In this document: piece after piece, positions 1 to 8,007 of the stretch | Layout of the letters: every line of letters starts with the position of its first letter | How positions within the stretch are numbered: position 1 is the stretch's first letter | Source: Clostridia bacterium | Lineage (GTDB): Bacteria > Bacillota_A > Clostridia > Oscillospirales > CAG-272 | Assembly (NCBI GenBank): GCA_017501345.1 | Contig: JAFVXC010000028.1 | Location: 1 to 64,000 of the forward strand | DNA: 64,000 bases | Direction of reading: 5' to 3' | The notes under the pieces: generated by a model | Databases searched by the model: none | Seen by the model: the letters and a program-made list of their open reading frames with translations, nothing else | Told to the model about the DNA's origin: nothing | Program-made: the position numbers and the translations under genes

Positions 1-5
1 AATTT

Positions 6-80
6 GCGTAACGAAAACGCCTTTCGTAGAGTTTTTTCCAGAATTCAGCTCGAAAGGCTTTTCGTTGCGTTCTTTTTTGC
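6..80 (+). terminator. Inverted repeat with T tract, likely terminator of an upstream gene
   Basis: Bases 10-26 and 51-66 form a near-perfect inverted repeat of about 16 bp with a one-base bulge around a 24-nt loop. It is followed at 70-77 by a run rich in T. This fits a rho-independent terminator of a gene left of the window. The long loop lowers confidence. Confidence 0.45.
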
Positions 81-122
81 CCACCTCGGCGCAGTATTTC
101 GTTTTGTCCTCGACTTTTTATC

Positions 123-147
123 ACATAACTCCCGTTATGTAATTTTT
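123..147 (+). terminator. Small hairpin just before the ribosome site of the first gene
   Basis: ACATAAC (123-129) pairs with GTTATGT (134-140) around TCCC and is followed by AATTTTT. It sits only a few bases before the AAAGGAGG ribosome site at about 148-156. It could be a weak terminator or leader hairpin affecting the downstream exported protein; which one cannot be told from sequence. Confidence 0.3.
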
Positions 148-165
148 CAAAGGAGGTCATTCAAA

Positions 166-1707
166 ATGACAAAAAGAAAAAGCACGAAGTCTGCTTTGCT
201 CTCAAGCGCGCTTGCTCTGTTCCTCTGCTTCTCAATGCTGCTTGGGACGACATACGCGTGGTTCACTGACTCGGTTACATCGAGCGCCAACATCATCAAG
301 TCGGGCAAACTTGATATTAAGATGTCCTACTTGGCACCGCAAACGGATTCCTCTTCCGGCCGTGTATGGGAAAACTTCGGCTACTACTATCAGCTTCCCG
401 ATGATGCTCAGTGGGTTGACGTCGAAAGCGCTAATGCTCAGCCGATTTTCAATTATCAGAAGTGGGAACCCGGCTATACTGATTGTGCTTATCTGATGAT
501 CGAGAATGAGGGTAACCTCAATCTCCAGTATTGCCTGACGGTTGTGCCTACCGGTGAGGTAGGCAAGCTTGCAGAAGTGATTGATGTTTATTACCAGGTT
601 TACTACCAGGCAACCAAGGATTCGTGGAGCTATAAAAAGGGCGACTGGTTGAATGCAAATCACCAAAAAGCTACTCCTGACAATATTTGGTATGACGATA
701 TGACTACGGGTTCCAAGTATGCCGGCACGCTGCAGGATATTATTGATGGCAAGTTTACTCTTGCTAATGACCAGATGCTGTATCCTAACGACTACACCGG
801 TAGTGCAATGTTCAATAATATCCCCCAGGGCAGGGTTTACTATGCAATCGCTCTCCACATGAGAGAAGATGCAGGCAATGTGTATCAGAATCAGTCCATC
901 GGTGATGCATTTGACGTTCGCCTCCTCGCAACGCAGGCAATCGGTGAGCAGGATATGTACTCCAACGACTACGACGCTAAGGCTGAGTATCCCGAAATCA
1001 TCGCTGCTGAAGATCTCGCTACTGTATTGACTCCCGTTAACGGCGTGATCACTATTGATAATGACTACATCGTTACTGGCGAGTGGACCTCCATTAATGT
1101 GGAAGGACAGAATATCACCATCGATGGTAAGGGTCACACGATCAGCGGTCTCGACAAGCCTTTGGTTGCCGGCAACGTAGGCGAAAGCTTGACCATTAAA
1201 AATCTGACAATTGCTAATTCCGATATTGGCCCCGCTGCGAACGAAAACGGTCTTGGAACAGGTGCGTTTGCTTGCTTCAAGGATGCATACGGCAGTGCTA
1301 CCTTTGAGAATTGCCATCTCGTTAATTCTACCGTGACCAGCAACTACCGTGCAGGTGGTCTTATTGGTTATATTTCCGGCGGTGAACTCGTTATCACAGA
1401 TTGTAGTGTTGTAAACTGTGAAATCACCGGCGTTGAGGGGGCAGCAGGTCTTGTAGCTCACACGCAGGTAAATGCCACAATTACCAATTCCAAGGTCGAG
1501 TCCACCAAAATCACCGCTACTGAAGATCGACTCGGAACCAAGGCTCCTGTAGCTGGTGCCATCGTTGGTACCGCTAACGGTGATGCAGTTGTTACCTTTA
1601 CTGGCGTAGAGTCTATCGGTAACACAGTTTCTAACAACAACGCAACCGCAGTTTATAGCGAGAAGATCGGTCGCTTGGTTGGTAACGCAACTGTGATCGA
1701 AAACTAA
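166..1707 (+). CDS. SipW-type exported TasA/camelysin-like protein with beta-helix repeats
   Basis: A predicted exported surface or matrix protein of 513 residues. The start at 166 is preferred over upstream in-frame codons because AAAGGAGG lies 10 bases before it and the next residues are a basic N-terminus. Residues 1-35 form a signal segment ending in the TYAWFTDS motif typical of proteins cut by the SipW-type signal peptidase, as in TasA and camelysin. The next 160 residues resemble the TasA-like beta domain. From about residue 285 the chain becomes Val/Thr/Asn-rich with GLUG-like motifs (GGLIGY, AAGLVA, AGAIVG), suggesting a beta-helix. The signal segment is almost the same as that of the protein at 30550. 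A SipW-type peptidase is encoded at 43765. The exact role (fibre, adhesin) is inferred. Confidence 0.8.
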   Translation: MTKRKSTKSALLSSALALFLCFSMLLGTTYAWFTDSVTSSANIIKSGKLDIKMSYLAPQTDSSSGRVWENFGYYYQLPDDAQWVDVESANAQPIFNYQKWEPGYTDCAYLMIENEGNLNLQYCLTVVPTGEVGKLAEVIDVYYQVYYQATKDSWSYKKGDWLNANHQKATPDNIWYDDMTTGSKYAGTLQDIIDGKFTLANDQMLYPNDYTGSAMFNNIPQGRVYYAIALHMREDAGNVYQNQSIGDAFDVRLLATQAIGEQDMYSNDYDAKAEYPEIIAAEDLATVLTPVNGVITIDNDYIVTGEWTSINVEGQNITIDGKGHTISGLDKPLVAGNVGESLTIKNLTIANSDIGPAANENGLGTGAFACFKDAYGSATFENCHLVNSTVTSNYRAGGLIGYISGGELVITDCSVVNCEITGVEGAAGLVAHTQVNATITNSKVESTKITATEDRLGTKAPVAGAIVGTANGDAVVTFTGVESIGNTVSNNNATAVYSEKIGRLVGNATVIEN

Positions 1708-1748
1708 TTTCGCAAATAACGTCCGTTTTGACGGATAACCAAGTCCGT

Positions 1749-1771
1749 CCTATCCCCCTCGTGGGGATAGG
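1749..1771 (+). terminator. Perfect 9-bp hairpin after the TasA-like gene
   Basis: CCTATCCCC (1749-1757) pairs exactly with GGGGATAGG (1763-1771) around CTCGT, 42 bases after the stop codon. There is no T run after it, so it may be a terminator without a classic tail or a 3' mRNA stabiliser. Confidence 0.5.
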
Positions 1772-1773
1772 CG

Positions 1774-1835
1774 GCAATCAAAGGGCACAACTTGAAGTAA
1801 TAAGTAATAGTGAAGAAGTTATGCCTTTTGATTGC
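1774..1835. repeat. Inverted repeat before the AP2-domain gene
   Basis: GCAATCAAAGGGCA (1774-1787) is the reverse complement of TGCCTTTTGATTGC (1822-1835) except for one G-T pair. The 34-nt loop is AT-rich. It lies directly before the ribosome site of the gene at 1867 and could be an operator or leader structure. Confidence 0.5.
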
Positions 1836-1866
1836 TGAAAAAGAACTGTGAAGGAAGTGAAATGCT

Positions 1867-2340
1867 GTGGGAAAGGAAAGGCAGTACGACCTCGCGGGAA
1901 GGCGTTTCGGGAGGCTCGTTGTCGTTGGTCGCTCGGACAAGCGTGCTCCCCGCGGTGCTCGCACCGTTCCGCTTTGGGAATGCCGCTGTGATTGCGGTAA
2001 TCTTACCTACAAAGCAACCGATACGCTGACAAATCCCGATCTCAGTATGTGCAATGACTGCGTCGGGCACTACGCCGCGATGAAAATGAGGGAAAAAGCA
2101 GGGTACGTGGACGGCACGCAGATCAGTCGCATCAGAAGTGGCGCGCTGATCGCTACGAATACCAGCGGTGTACGAGGGGTTTATTTTGACAAGAATACAA
2201 AAAAGTGGCGCGCGCGGCTGAAATTCAAAGGGAAGCTGATGAATTTCGGTTCGTATTCGAGCTTTGACGACGCCGTGAAGGCGAGAAAGCAAGCTGAGGA
2301 AGAGTATTTCGGGCAATATCTGAATAACGTCAACCAATGA
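1867..2340 (+). CDS. Small AP2-domain DNA-binding protein with zinc-knuckle-like cysteines
   Basis: A 157-residue protein. The first half has a CxCxCG...CxxC cysteine set (around residues 39-70) that probably binds zinc. The last 60 residues match the AP2/ERF-type DNA-binding fold (SGVRGVYFDKNTKKWRA, then a FGSYSSFDDAV stretch). In bacteria this combination is usual in phage and mobile homing-endonuclease-like proteins, and no HNH nuclease core is visible here. The start is GTG at 1867 behind GAAGGAAGTGA; the ATG five bases upstream is in another frame. It stands alone between a surface-protein gene and a convergent malQ. A mobile origin or a role as regulator of the neighbouring surface gene are both possible. 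Confidence 0.7.
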   Translation: MGKERQYDLAGRRFGRLVVVGRSDKRAPRGARTVPLWECRCDCGNLTYKATDTLTNPDLSMCNDCVGHYAAMKMREKAGYVDGTQISRIRSGALIATNTSGVRGVYFDKNTKKWRARLKFKGKLMNFGSYSSFDDAVKARKQAEEEYFGQYLNNVNQ

Positions 2341-2344
2341 AAAG

Positions 2345-2392
2345 AGGGGGAAGATAGAATGCGTTTCGCATTTGTCTCCCCCTTATTTATAT
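2345..2392. terminator. Bidirectional terminator between the AP2 gene and malQ
   Basis: A hairpin with GGGGGA...AATGCG on the left, TTT loop, and CGCATT...TCCCCC on the right has a short internal mismatch. It is followed by TTATTTAT on the + strand. It separates two convergent genes. Confidence 0.7.
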
Positions 2393-3865
2393 TCATCCGT
2401 CCCTTCCGCAGAGGCGGTTAAGACCCCTGAATTTTCCCCAGTCGATCGCGTCGAGCTGCTCTGCCGTTACGCGGTATCGCCAGTTGCCCTCTGCCTTCCC
2501 GGGGGTGTTCATACGCGTATCTGCACCGTGACCGAGGAGATCCTGCACGGGAAGGATCACAAGTCCTGCACGGCTCTCGAGTAACGTGCGGAGCATCGCG
2601 TCGAGCCCATCCCGCCAGTCTCCAACGTGCCCGCAATAGTTGAGCATTTCGCGGCGTGTCCCGTCGTCAAGCTCCCAAAGATAGCCGAGCAGGGTATTGT
2701 TGTCGTGCGTCCCCGTGTAGGCAACGCAGTTTTCGGGATAATTGTGCGGAAGATGGGGGGAGTTGGGATCTCCGACGAACGCGAACTGAAAGACGCGCAT
2801 CCCGGGAAAGCCGCTGTAAGCGAGCAGCTCCGTCACGTCCTTGGTGACAATGCCGAGATCCTCCGCGATGATGAACGGGGAAGAGTCGCCTTGGGCGGCT
2901 TCCTGCACGGTCTCGCGGATCACGCGGATAAAATCCTCTCGGGGACCCTGCTCCCATCGCCCCTCACGCGCGGTCCTTGCATCTGCGGGTACGCTCCAAA
3001 AGGAGGCAAGCCCTCTGAAATGGTCGATGCGTACGCCGTCGAATTGCGATAGGAGATGTCGTAGCCGCGCCCGCCACCACGCGTAGTCATCCTCCTTCAT
3101 TTTTGCCCAGTTGTAGAGCGGATTGCCCCAAAGCTGACCGTCCTCCGAAAAGAAATCGGGCGGGACACCCGCGACGTTTTTCCTACGCCCGCTTTCGTCT
3201 AGGTCAAAGATCCCGTTTTCGCGGTTGCAGTAAACGTCACTGCTATCGTATGCAACGTAGATCGGAATATCACCGACAAGCTGAATGCCGTTTTCGTGTG
3301 CATACGTGCGCACGTCGTCCCACTCACGGCAGAATTCGTACTGTATGAATTGCCACGCCGCCTCGTCATCTTCGTCGTATTCCGAAGTCCTCCATTCGAT
3401 CCACGGAAGGTCCCCGTTCCGCTCCTTCTGTGCCATAAAGCGGCAGAACTGTGCGACCTCGGGATGGCTTCCCGAAAATTCGGCAACCGCCTGCCTTACG
3501 GATGGATCGCAGAGCGCACGCTTTGCCGCTGTTTTTAGTAGGGGAATGCGACTTACCCGCAAGCGTTCAAACTCACACTGCCACGGGGCGGACTGTATCT
3601 CACGCGAGATCTCCTCCTCTGTGAGATAGCCCTTTTCAAGGAGAACGTCAAGATCGAGCAGATAGGGATTTCCGCTGAATGCCGAAAACGAGCTGTACGG
3701 AGAGCCGAAGCCGTCGGGCATCCCGAAGGGAAGGGTCTGCCAGACCGAAAAGCCGCCCGATTTCAGGCAATCGATGAAGTGGAACGCCTCTTTCCCGAAG
3801 GATCCGATCCCGTATCTCCCCGGGAGGGAGGTAATATGCATCAAAATGCCGCTTTTTCTTTCCAT
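2393..3865 (-). CDS. malQ: 4-alpha-glucanotransferase (amylomaltase)
   Basis: Transfers alpha-1,4-glucan segments between maltodextrins in the cytoplasm (GH77), in glycogen or maltodextrin metabolism. The 490 residues match the usual clostridial length. Visible hallmarks are the N-terminal GILMHITSLPGRYGIG block, the QTLPFGMPDGFGSPYSS region, GDIPIYVAYDSSDV, DGVRIDHFRG with the catalytic aspartate, IAEDLG with the acid/base glutamate, and THDNNT near the C-terminus. Its gene is alone; a TTGCAT-N17-TACAAT promoter lies upstream. No other glycogen genes are in the window. Confidence 0.95.
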   Translation of the reverse strand: MERKSGILMHITSLPGRYGIGSFGKEAFHFIDCLKSGGFSVWQTLPFGMPDGFGSPYSSFSAFSGNPYLLDLDVLLEKGYLTEEEISREIQSAPWQCEFERLRVSRIPLLKTAAKRALCDPSVRQAVAEFSGSHPEVAQFCRFMAQKERNGDLPWIEWRTSEYDEDDEAAWQFIQYEFCREWDDVRTYAHENGIQLVGDIPIYVAYDSSDVYCNRENGIFDLDESGRRKNVAGVPPDFFSEDGQLWGNPLYNWAKMKEDDYAWWRARLRHLLSQFDGVRIDHFRGLASFWSVPADARTAREGRWEQGPREDFIRVIRETVQEAAQGDSSPFIIAEDLGIVTKDVTELLAYSGFPGMRVFQFAFVGDPNSPHLPHNYPENCVAYTGTHDNNTLLGYLWELDDGTRREMLNYCGHVGDWRDGLDAMLRTLLESRAGLVILPVQDLLGHGADTRMNTPGKAEGNWRYRVTAEQLDAIDWGKFRGLNRLCGRDG

Positions 3866-3923
3866 AGTGCCGTCCTTTCCTCCTCGGTCGACCTGCGACC
3901 GAGGCTAATTCTTTCTACGGAGT

Positions 3924-3952
3924 ATTGTAGCATATGCGCGGTCGTTATGCAA
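3924..3952 (-). promoter_or_regulatory. Sigma-A-type promoter for malQ
   Basis: Reading the minus strand, TTGCAT (3947-3952) and TACAAT (3924-3929) are 17 bases apart, about 60 bases before the malQ start. The malQ-dpaA gap (3866-4088) otherwise holds only AT-rich sequence with no clear element for dpaA. Confidence 0.6.
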
Positions 3953-4088
3953 AATCCGTAAAAGGCGTAGGAAGAAACTTTTTTGACACAGCGGCTCCCG
4001 TTTCGACATATTCTGTAATGGGCGACTGTTTTCGGTTTGTCCGAGATCAGGGTACAAGATTTTGATATATATGTGAGGAGAATATAGA

Positions 4089-4985
4089 ATGGATGGTGAG
4101 AAGAAAAAGATTCTGTCCTTTTGGCAGGACAAACGCCATAGAGCGATCTGCCACAGGCTTGTAGAGAGCGGCTACCGCATCGGGATAGCGGGCTGTACGC
4201 TTCCGTCGGGGATGCCGCAGGACACGAGCCTCTATCCGAATTACAGGGAGGCACTTCGGGAGAGCGACATCGTGCTTTTGCCGTTGCCGTCGCTACGGTG
4301 CGGGCGAATCGCATTTTCGGAGGAGGAGATTCCGTTTTCGGAGTTTCTGGGTTTACTTCGTGAGGGGACTGTACTGCTTTGCGGAATGCTTCCGCGTGAA
4401 TACGCCGAGGAGGCAGAGCGACGCGGGATCACCGTGTACGATTATTACGACTCCGAGGAGGTCAAAATGCGGAACGCCGTACTGACCGCCGAGGGTGCGC
4501 TGTCGATCGCGATGCAGGAGCTTCCGATCGCAATGCAAGAGGTGCGCGCTGCCGTGGTCGGGTGCGGAAGGATCGGAAATGCGCTTTGTAGGCTGCTTCG
4601 CGCGATGAATGCAGAGGTGACCGCCGTTGCACGCCGCGCGGAATCGCTGACGGTTGCAGAATCGCTCGGATGCAAGACCGAGCTTTTGACAGCCGAAGCC
4701 CTGCGCGCCTTGACCCACGGATATGACGTGGTGTTTACGACTGTTCCGTCGCGCATCTTTACCGCGGATATCCTCAGCGGCGCAGGACTGCTTTCCTACG
4801 GAAGAAAGCCCCTGTACGTTGACCTCAGTTCCTCCCCCGGGAGCTTTGATCCCGCCGCGGCGCGAGAGTATGGCATACGGCTTCTTTGGGCACTATCGCT
4901 CCCCGGAAAATACGCTCCCGATTCGGCAGGGCGCGTGCTTGCGGATCGCATCCTCTGCCTGCTCGCAGAAGGGAGGACGGTATGA
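4089..4985 (+). CDS. dpaA: Dipicolinate synthase subunit A
   Basis: One of two subunits that make dipicolinic acid, the calcium chelator of the spore core, in the mother cell late in sporulation. The 298-residue length matches SpoVFA/DpaA. A Rossmann nucleotide-binding motif VVGCGRIGNALCRLL lies at about residues 156-170, and the C-terminal PLYVDLSSSPGSFD segment is typical of the family. The stop overlaps the dpaB start in ATGA, so the two are translationally coupled. Mother-cell sigma-K control is expected from other sporeformers, but a confident sigma-K promoter was not recognised in the 120 bases upstream. Confidence 0.93.
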   Translation: MDGEKKKILSFWQDKRHRAICHRLVESGYRIGIAGCTLPSGMPQDTSLYPNYREALRESDIVLLPLPSLRCGRIAFSEEEIPFSEFLGLLREGTVLLCGMLPREYAEEAERRGITVYDYYDSEEVKMRNAVLTAEGALSIAMQELPIAMQEVRAAVVGCGRIGNALCRLLRAMNAEVTAVARRAESLTVAESLGCKTELLTAEALRALTHGYDVVFTTVPSRIFTADILSGAGLLSYGRKPLYVDLSSSPGSFDPAAAREYGIRLLWALSLPGKYAPDSAGRVLADRILCLLAEGRTV

Positions 4986-5557
4986 TCGCATATGCATTTT
5001 GCGGCTCGTTCTGTACGGTCGCGCGTTCAATGCGCGTGCTTTCTGTATTGAAGGAGGGCGGGGAGGAGATCCTACCCATTACAAGCGAGATCCTATACAC
5101 GACCGATACGCGCTTTGCATCGGCGCTTTCCGTGCGGAAGGAGATCGAGCGGATCACGGGGCGCACGATCATTCATACGGTGAAGGACGCAGAGCCGATC
5201 GGTCCTGTGATAAAGCCCGAGCTGCTCGTGGTCGCGCCTTGTACGGGCAATACGCTTGCAAAGCTTGCAAACGGTATCACCGATACCGCTGTCACGATGG
5301 CGGTGAAGTCGCAGCTTCGCTCGGACCGCCCCGTTCTGATCGCGCTTGCGACGAACGATGGGCTTTCTGCGAATCTTTCGAATATCGCAGCGCTCCTGAA
5401 CCGAAAAAACGTGTATTTCGTGCCGATGGTCCAGGATGATCCCGAAGGGAAGCCACATTCGCTCGTTGCGGGATTTGAGCTGATACCGCACTGTATCGAG
5501 GCGCTTCGCAGGGGGGAACAGGAAAGACCGCTCTTCCTTCTTCCGCGTGAGCAATAA
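4982..5557 (+). CDS. dpaB: Dipicolinate synthase subunit B
   Basis: The flavoprotein-like partner of DpaA (SpoVFB), 191 residues. The start at 4982 overlaps the dpaA stop by four bases and gives the usual family length. The PCTGNTLAKLANGITDT stretch at about residue 78 matches the phosphate and flavin-binding core of the flavoprotein/decarboxylase-like fold, and the C-terminal FVPMVQDDP motif is family-typical. With dpaA it forms a complete two-gene dipicolinate operon, good evidence that the organism makes endospores. Confidence 0.93.
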   Translation: MIAYAFCGSFCTVARSMRVLSVLKEGGEEILPITSEILYTTDTRFASALSVRKEIERITGRTIIHTVKDAEPIGPVIKPELLVVAPCTGNTLAKLANGITDTAVTMAVKSQLRSDRPVLIALATNDGLSANLSNIAALLNRKNVYFVPMVQDDPEGKPHSLVAGFELIPHCIEALRRGEQERPLFLLPREQ

Positions 5558-5561
5558 AAAA

Positions 5562-5601
5562 AGGCTGTTCGCTATCCGAAGCACGGATACGTGAACAGCC
5601 T
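5562..5601. terminator. Terminator between dpaB and the acyl carrier gene
   Basis: AGGCTGTTC (5562-5570) pairs with GAACAGCCT (5593-5601); an inner TATCCG/CGGATA stem extends it. On the minus strand the 3' side is a run of seven T, a classic tail for the acyl carrier gene. On the plus strand the tail is weaker, so it may serve both. Confidence 0.8.
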
Positions 5602-5629
5602 ATGTATTTGCGCTTTTCCGGGGACTTCA

Positions 5630-5857
5630 TTAAAGAGACTCAAGGTATTCAACAACGTCACCGACGGTAACGAAGTTCTTGCTTTCGTCATCGTTGATCT
5701 CAATCCCGAATCTTTCCTCGCAGATCATAACGAGATCGGCAAGCTCGATCGAGTTGATGCCGAGATCTCCCGACAGCTCGGAGTCCTTCTTGATGTCCTC
5801 GCGATTGAGCTGGAGCTCTTCAACAAGCAGATCAACAACCTTTTCAAACATATCCAT
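5630..5857 (-). CDS. acpP: Acyl carrier protein
   Basis: A 75-residue phosphopantetheine carrier. The modified serine is Ser36 in DLGINSIELADLV, and the acidic four-helix pattern is typical. The start at 5857 is preferred over an upstream ATG at 5893 because AGGGAGG lies 8-13 bases before it and the result has the normal ACP length. It is a single gene with its own strong promoter and terminator and no fatty-acid synthesis genes beside it, so whether it serves fatty-acid synthesis or a special product is not settled. It differs from the dltC-type carrier at 15914. Confidence 0.88.
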   Translation of the reverse strand: MDMFEKVVDLLVEELQLNREDIKKDSELSGDLGINSIELADLVMICEERFGIEINDDESKNFVTVGDVVEYLESL

Positions 5858-5943
5858 TGGAAAAACCTCCCTTCGAAAATTAAGCCCGAACATACGGGCA
5901 GAAATGTGTATCCTGCGTTGATTTTGTGAAAATCAAGAAACCG

Positions 5944-5967
5944 GACTGACGATACGCAAGGTCAGTC
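5944..5967 (-). promoter_or_regulatory. Hairpin in the acyl carrier leader
   Basis: GACTGAC (5944-5950) and GTCAGTC (5961-5967) form a 7-bp hairpin just inside the predicted transcript of the acyl carrier gene, about 90 bases before its start. It could be a regulator site or a 5' stabiliser; no known riboswitch was recognised. Confidence 0.35.
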
Positions 5968-5983
5968 GGACACAGACAAGTAA

Positions 5984-6012
5984 AGTATAGCATATATTTC
6001 TTGATTTGTCAA
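5984..6012 (-). promoter_or_regulatory. Consensus promoter for the acyl carrier gene
   Basis: On the minus strand TTGACA (6007-6012) and TATACT (5984-5989) are 17 bases apart. It implies a 5' leader of about 120 bases. The remaining gap, 6013-6185, holds AT-rich sequence and a GTGCCG/CGGCAC inverted repeat (6058-6083) but no gene or clear radA terminator. Confidence 0.75.
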
Positions 6013-6185
6013 TATTTATTTATTCGCCAAATTCGACAAATATCGCGCGGCGTATTTGTGCCGTATGGTCAAAACTGCGGCACAAAGGGCTTTCTGCTTT
6101 TGTGAAACCGCCGTATAGCGTAGGGAATAGTGCTATCACGAGTATATTCGGCTAGTGCGCCTGTTATGAATGGTATTTGCAGGAG

Positions 6186-7580
6186 TCATTCGCCCTTCGG
6201 CATCAGCACCGACAGCGTTTCGTAGACGCTCCGCGCCTCGACGATCGTAAGGTCGGTGTCGATCCTTCTGCGCTCGAGATTTTTGTGCGGAATGACGACC
6301 GTCGAAAATCCGAGCCGCTTCGCCTCGTTTAGACGGTGCTCGGGAGACGTGACCGCGCGGCATTCGCCCGCAAGACCGAGCTCTCCGATCGCGATCAGAT
6401 CGTCGGGGATCACGCGGTCGGTCAGTGAAGAGATCAGCGCGAGCGCGATGCCGACGTCGGCAGATGGCTCGTCGATGCGAAGCCCCCCGATCACGTTCAG
6501 ATAAACGTCGTTCTGCGAGAATTTCAGCCCCAGCCGCTTCTCAAGCACCGCGAGGATCAGGCACATACGGTTGTAGTCCACACCGTTTGCCGTGCGACGC
6601 GGCGCGGGGAAGGCCGTCGGCGTGACGAGCGCTTGGATCTCTGCGATTAAGGGGCGTGTGCCCTCCAAGAGACAGACCGCGCAGTTGCCGGGAGTGTTCT
6701 TCGGTCTGCCCGAGAGGAGCATCGCGGAGGGATTCTCGATCTCGAGAAGCCCACGATCGGTCATTTCAAATACGCCAATCTCGTCGGTCGAGCCGTAGCG
6801 GTTCTTGCCCGCGCGGATGATGCGGCAGGACTGACGGTGATCGCCCTCAAAGTAGAGCACCGCGTCGACCATATGCTCAAGCACCTTCGGCCCCGCGATC
6901 GCACCCTCCTTGTTGACGTGTCCGACGATCAGCACTGAAATGCCGTCGGTCTTTGCCTTGCCGATAAAGGACAGCGCCGATTCCTTGACCTGCGACACGC
7001 TGCCGGGGATTGAGTTGCCGCTTCCCGAATAGAGGGTCTGGATCGAGTCGACGATGATCACGTCGGGCTTCAGCCGATCGACCTCCTTCATAATTTTCTC
7101 AACGTTCGTTTCGGTGTAGACGAACAGATTCGTGCCCTTGACGCCGAGACGCTTCGCGCGGAGCTTCAGCTGACTGCCCGATTCCTCGCCCGAAACGTAC
7201 AGAACGCGGCGGCTTTTTCCGAGCACGTCGCAGATCTGCAGAAGCAGGGTGGACTTGCCGATGCCGGGCTCACCCGAGAGGAGCACGACCGAGCCCGTGA
7301 CAAGCCCGCCGCCGAGCACGCGGTCGAATTCGCCCATACCGGTCGGCGTGCGCGTTGCGTCCTCGACCGAAAGCTCGGAGAAGGGGAGCGACTCGTCACC
7401 GCCCGAAACGACTGTGAAGCGCGGGGGCTTCGGATCATTTACGGCAGAGGTACCGGGAGAGGTCTCCACCACGTCCTCGACGAACGAGTTCCACGCGCCG
7501 CACGAGGGGCATTTCCCGAGCCACTTCATACTCTGACTTGAGCACTCCGAGCAAATATAGACTGTTTTTACACCTTTCAT
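6186..7580 (-). CDS. radA: DNA repair protein RadA
   Basis: A RecA-related ATPase that drives branch migration during recombination. The 464 residues are the usual length. An N-terminal zinc finger has cysteines at 10, 13, 24 and 27. The Walker A motif GEPGIGKST is at about 103-111, the RadA-specific KNRYG motif follows at mid-protein, and a Lon-protease-like C-terminal domain ends the chain. It is transcribed away from uvrB; disA, often its neighbour in Firmicutes, is not here. Confidence 0.97.
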   Translation of the reverse strand: MKGVKTVYICSECSSQSMKWLGKCPSCGAWNSFVEDVVETSPGTSAVNDPKPPRFTVVSGGDESLPFSELSVEDATRTPTGMGEFDRVLGGGLVTGSVVLLSGEPGIGKSTLLLQICDVLGKSRRVLYVSGEESGSQLKLRAKRLGVKGTNLFVYTETNVEKIMKEVDRLKPDVIIVDSIQTLYSGSGNSIPGSVSQVKESALSFIGKAKTDGISVLIVGHVNKEGAIAGPKVLEHMVDAVLYFEGDHRQSCRIIRAGKNRYGSTDEIGVFEMTDRGLLEIENPSAMLLSGRPKNTPGNCAVCLLEGTRPLIAEIQALVTPTAFPAPRRTANGVDYNRMCLILAVLEKRLGLKFSQNDVYLNVIGGLRIDEPSADVGIALALISSLTDRVIPDDLIAIGELGLAGECRAVTSPEHRLNEAKRLGFSTVVIPHKNLERRRIDTDLTIVEARSVYETLSVLMPKGE

Positions 7581-7671
7581 AAGCGGACTATGACCTCCGT
7601 TTTTTTACTGCTTTCATTATATCGGATTTCAATGCGGAAATCAAGAGGGGAATTGAAATTTGTGTGCGTGC

Positions 7672-7700
7672 TTGACATTTTTCTCCCTCTGTGCTATTAT
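7672..7700 (+). promoter_or_regulatory. Consensus promoter of an intergenic transcript
   Basis: TTGACA (7672-7677) and TATTAT (7695-7700) are 17 bases apart. Transcription would start near 7707. The first terminator lies about 145 bases further on, and no usual-size gene lies in between. Confidence 0.75.
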
Positions 7701-7706
7701 AGAAGC

Positions 7707-7853
7707 ACAGTAGACCGAAGGGCGGTGAACAATGTGGCGCGAAAAAAGATGAGAGAGACGAAGCCCGAAGATGAAGCGGTTTTACCGCCGTGATATATTA
7801 TAAATTGAAAATCCGAAACGGAACGGCTTTGAAGCACAGCCGCTCCGTTTTTG
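7707..7853 (+). ncRNA. Candidate small RNA or leader, unrecognised class
   Basis: A stretch between radA (-) and uvrB (+) with a consensus promoter and a hairpin terminator, giving a transcript of about 145 bases. It does not match any riboswitch, T-box, 6S or SRP pattern recognised by eye. Two overlapping micro reading frames are present: ATG 7732 (6 codons) behind GGGCGGTGA, then ATG 7749 (14 codons) overlapping in ATGA. ACCGCC (7784-7789) could pair either with GCGGT (7776-7780) or with GGCGGT (7721-7726), which is the ribosome-site-like element. Switching between the two pairings is an inference. Confidence 0.5.
7818..7852 (+). terminator. Terminator of the intergenic transcript
   Basis: ACGGAACGGCT (7818-7828) pairs with AGCCGCTCCGT (7838-7848) with one internal mismatch around a 9-nt loop and ends in TTTTT. 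A second, weaker stem GTCCGC/GCGGAC (7855-7860 and 7874-7879) followed by six T at 7885 may back it up. Confidence 0.75.
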
Positions 7854-7935
7854 CGTCCGCTCGGCTTGTCTCTGCGGACACCGCTTTTTTGTCTGAAAAT
7901 TGCAGAAAAAAACGTCGAAGTTTTTTGAAATCCGC

Positions 7936-7964
7936 TTTACAATCTGTGCGTTTTGTGGTACAAT
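7936..7964 (+). promoter_or_regulatory. Promoter for uvrB
   Basis: TTTACA (7936-7941) and TACAAT (7959-7964) are 17 bases apart, 43 bases before the uvrB start. No LexA-like box was recognised. Confidence 0.65.
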
Positions 7965-8007
7965 ATACAGTGTGTAATTATTTGTGCGGGAAAGGAGGAA
8001 AAAGCAG

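Noticed and set aside
232..1461. A 409-codon open frame opposite the first TasA-like gene
   Set aside because: Low-complexity antisense frame with no start signals; the plus-strand gene explains the sequence.
1867..2340. Prophage or integrative element
   Set aside because: A single AP2 protein is not enough; no integrase, attachment repeats or phage structural genes are nearby.
4030..4088. Sigma-K promoter for dpaAB
   Set aside because: TA-rich sequence is present but the CATA-N3-TA box with a proper -35 element could not be placed with confidence.
7707..7853. T-box, 6S RNA, SRP RNA or a known riboswitch
   Set aside because: The diagnostic conserved segments of these classes are absent by eye, so only an unassigned transcript is claimed.
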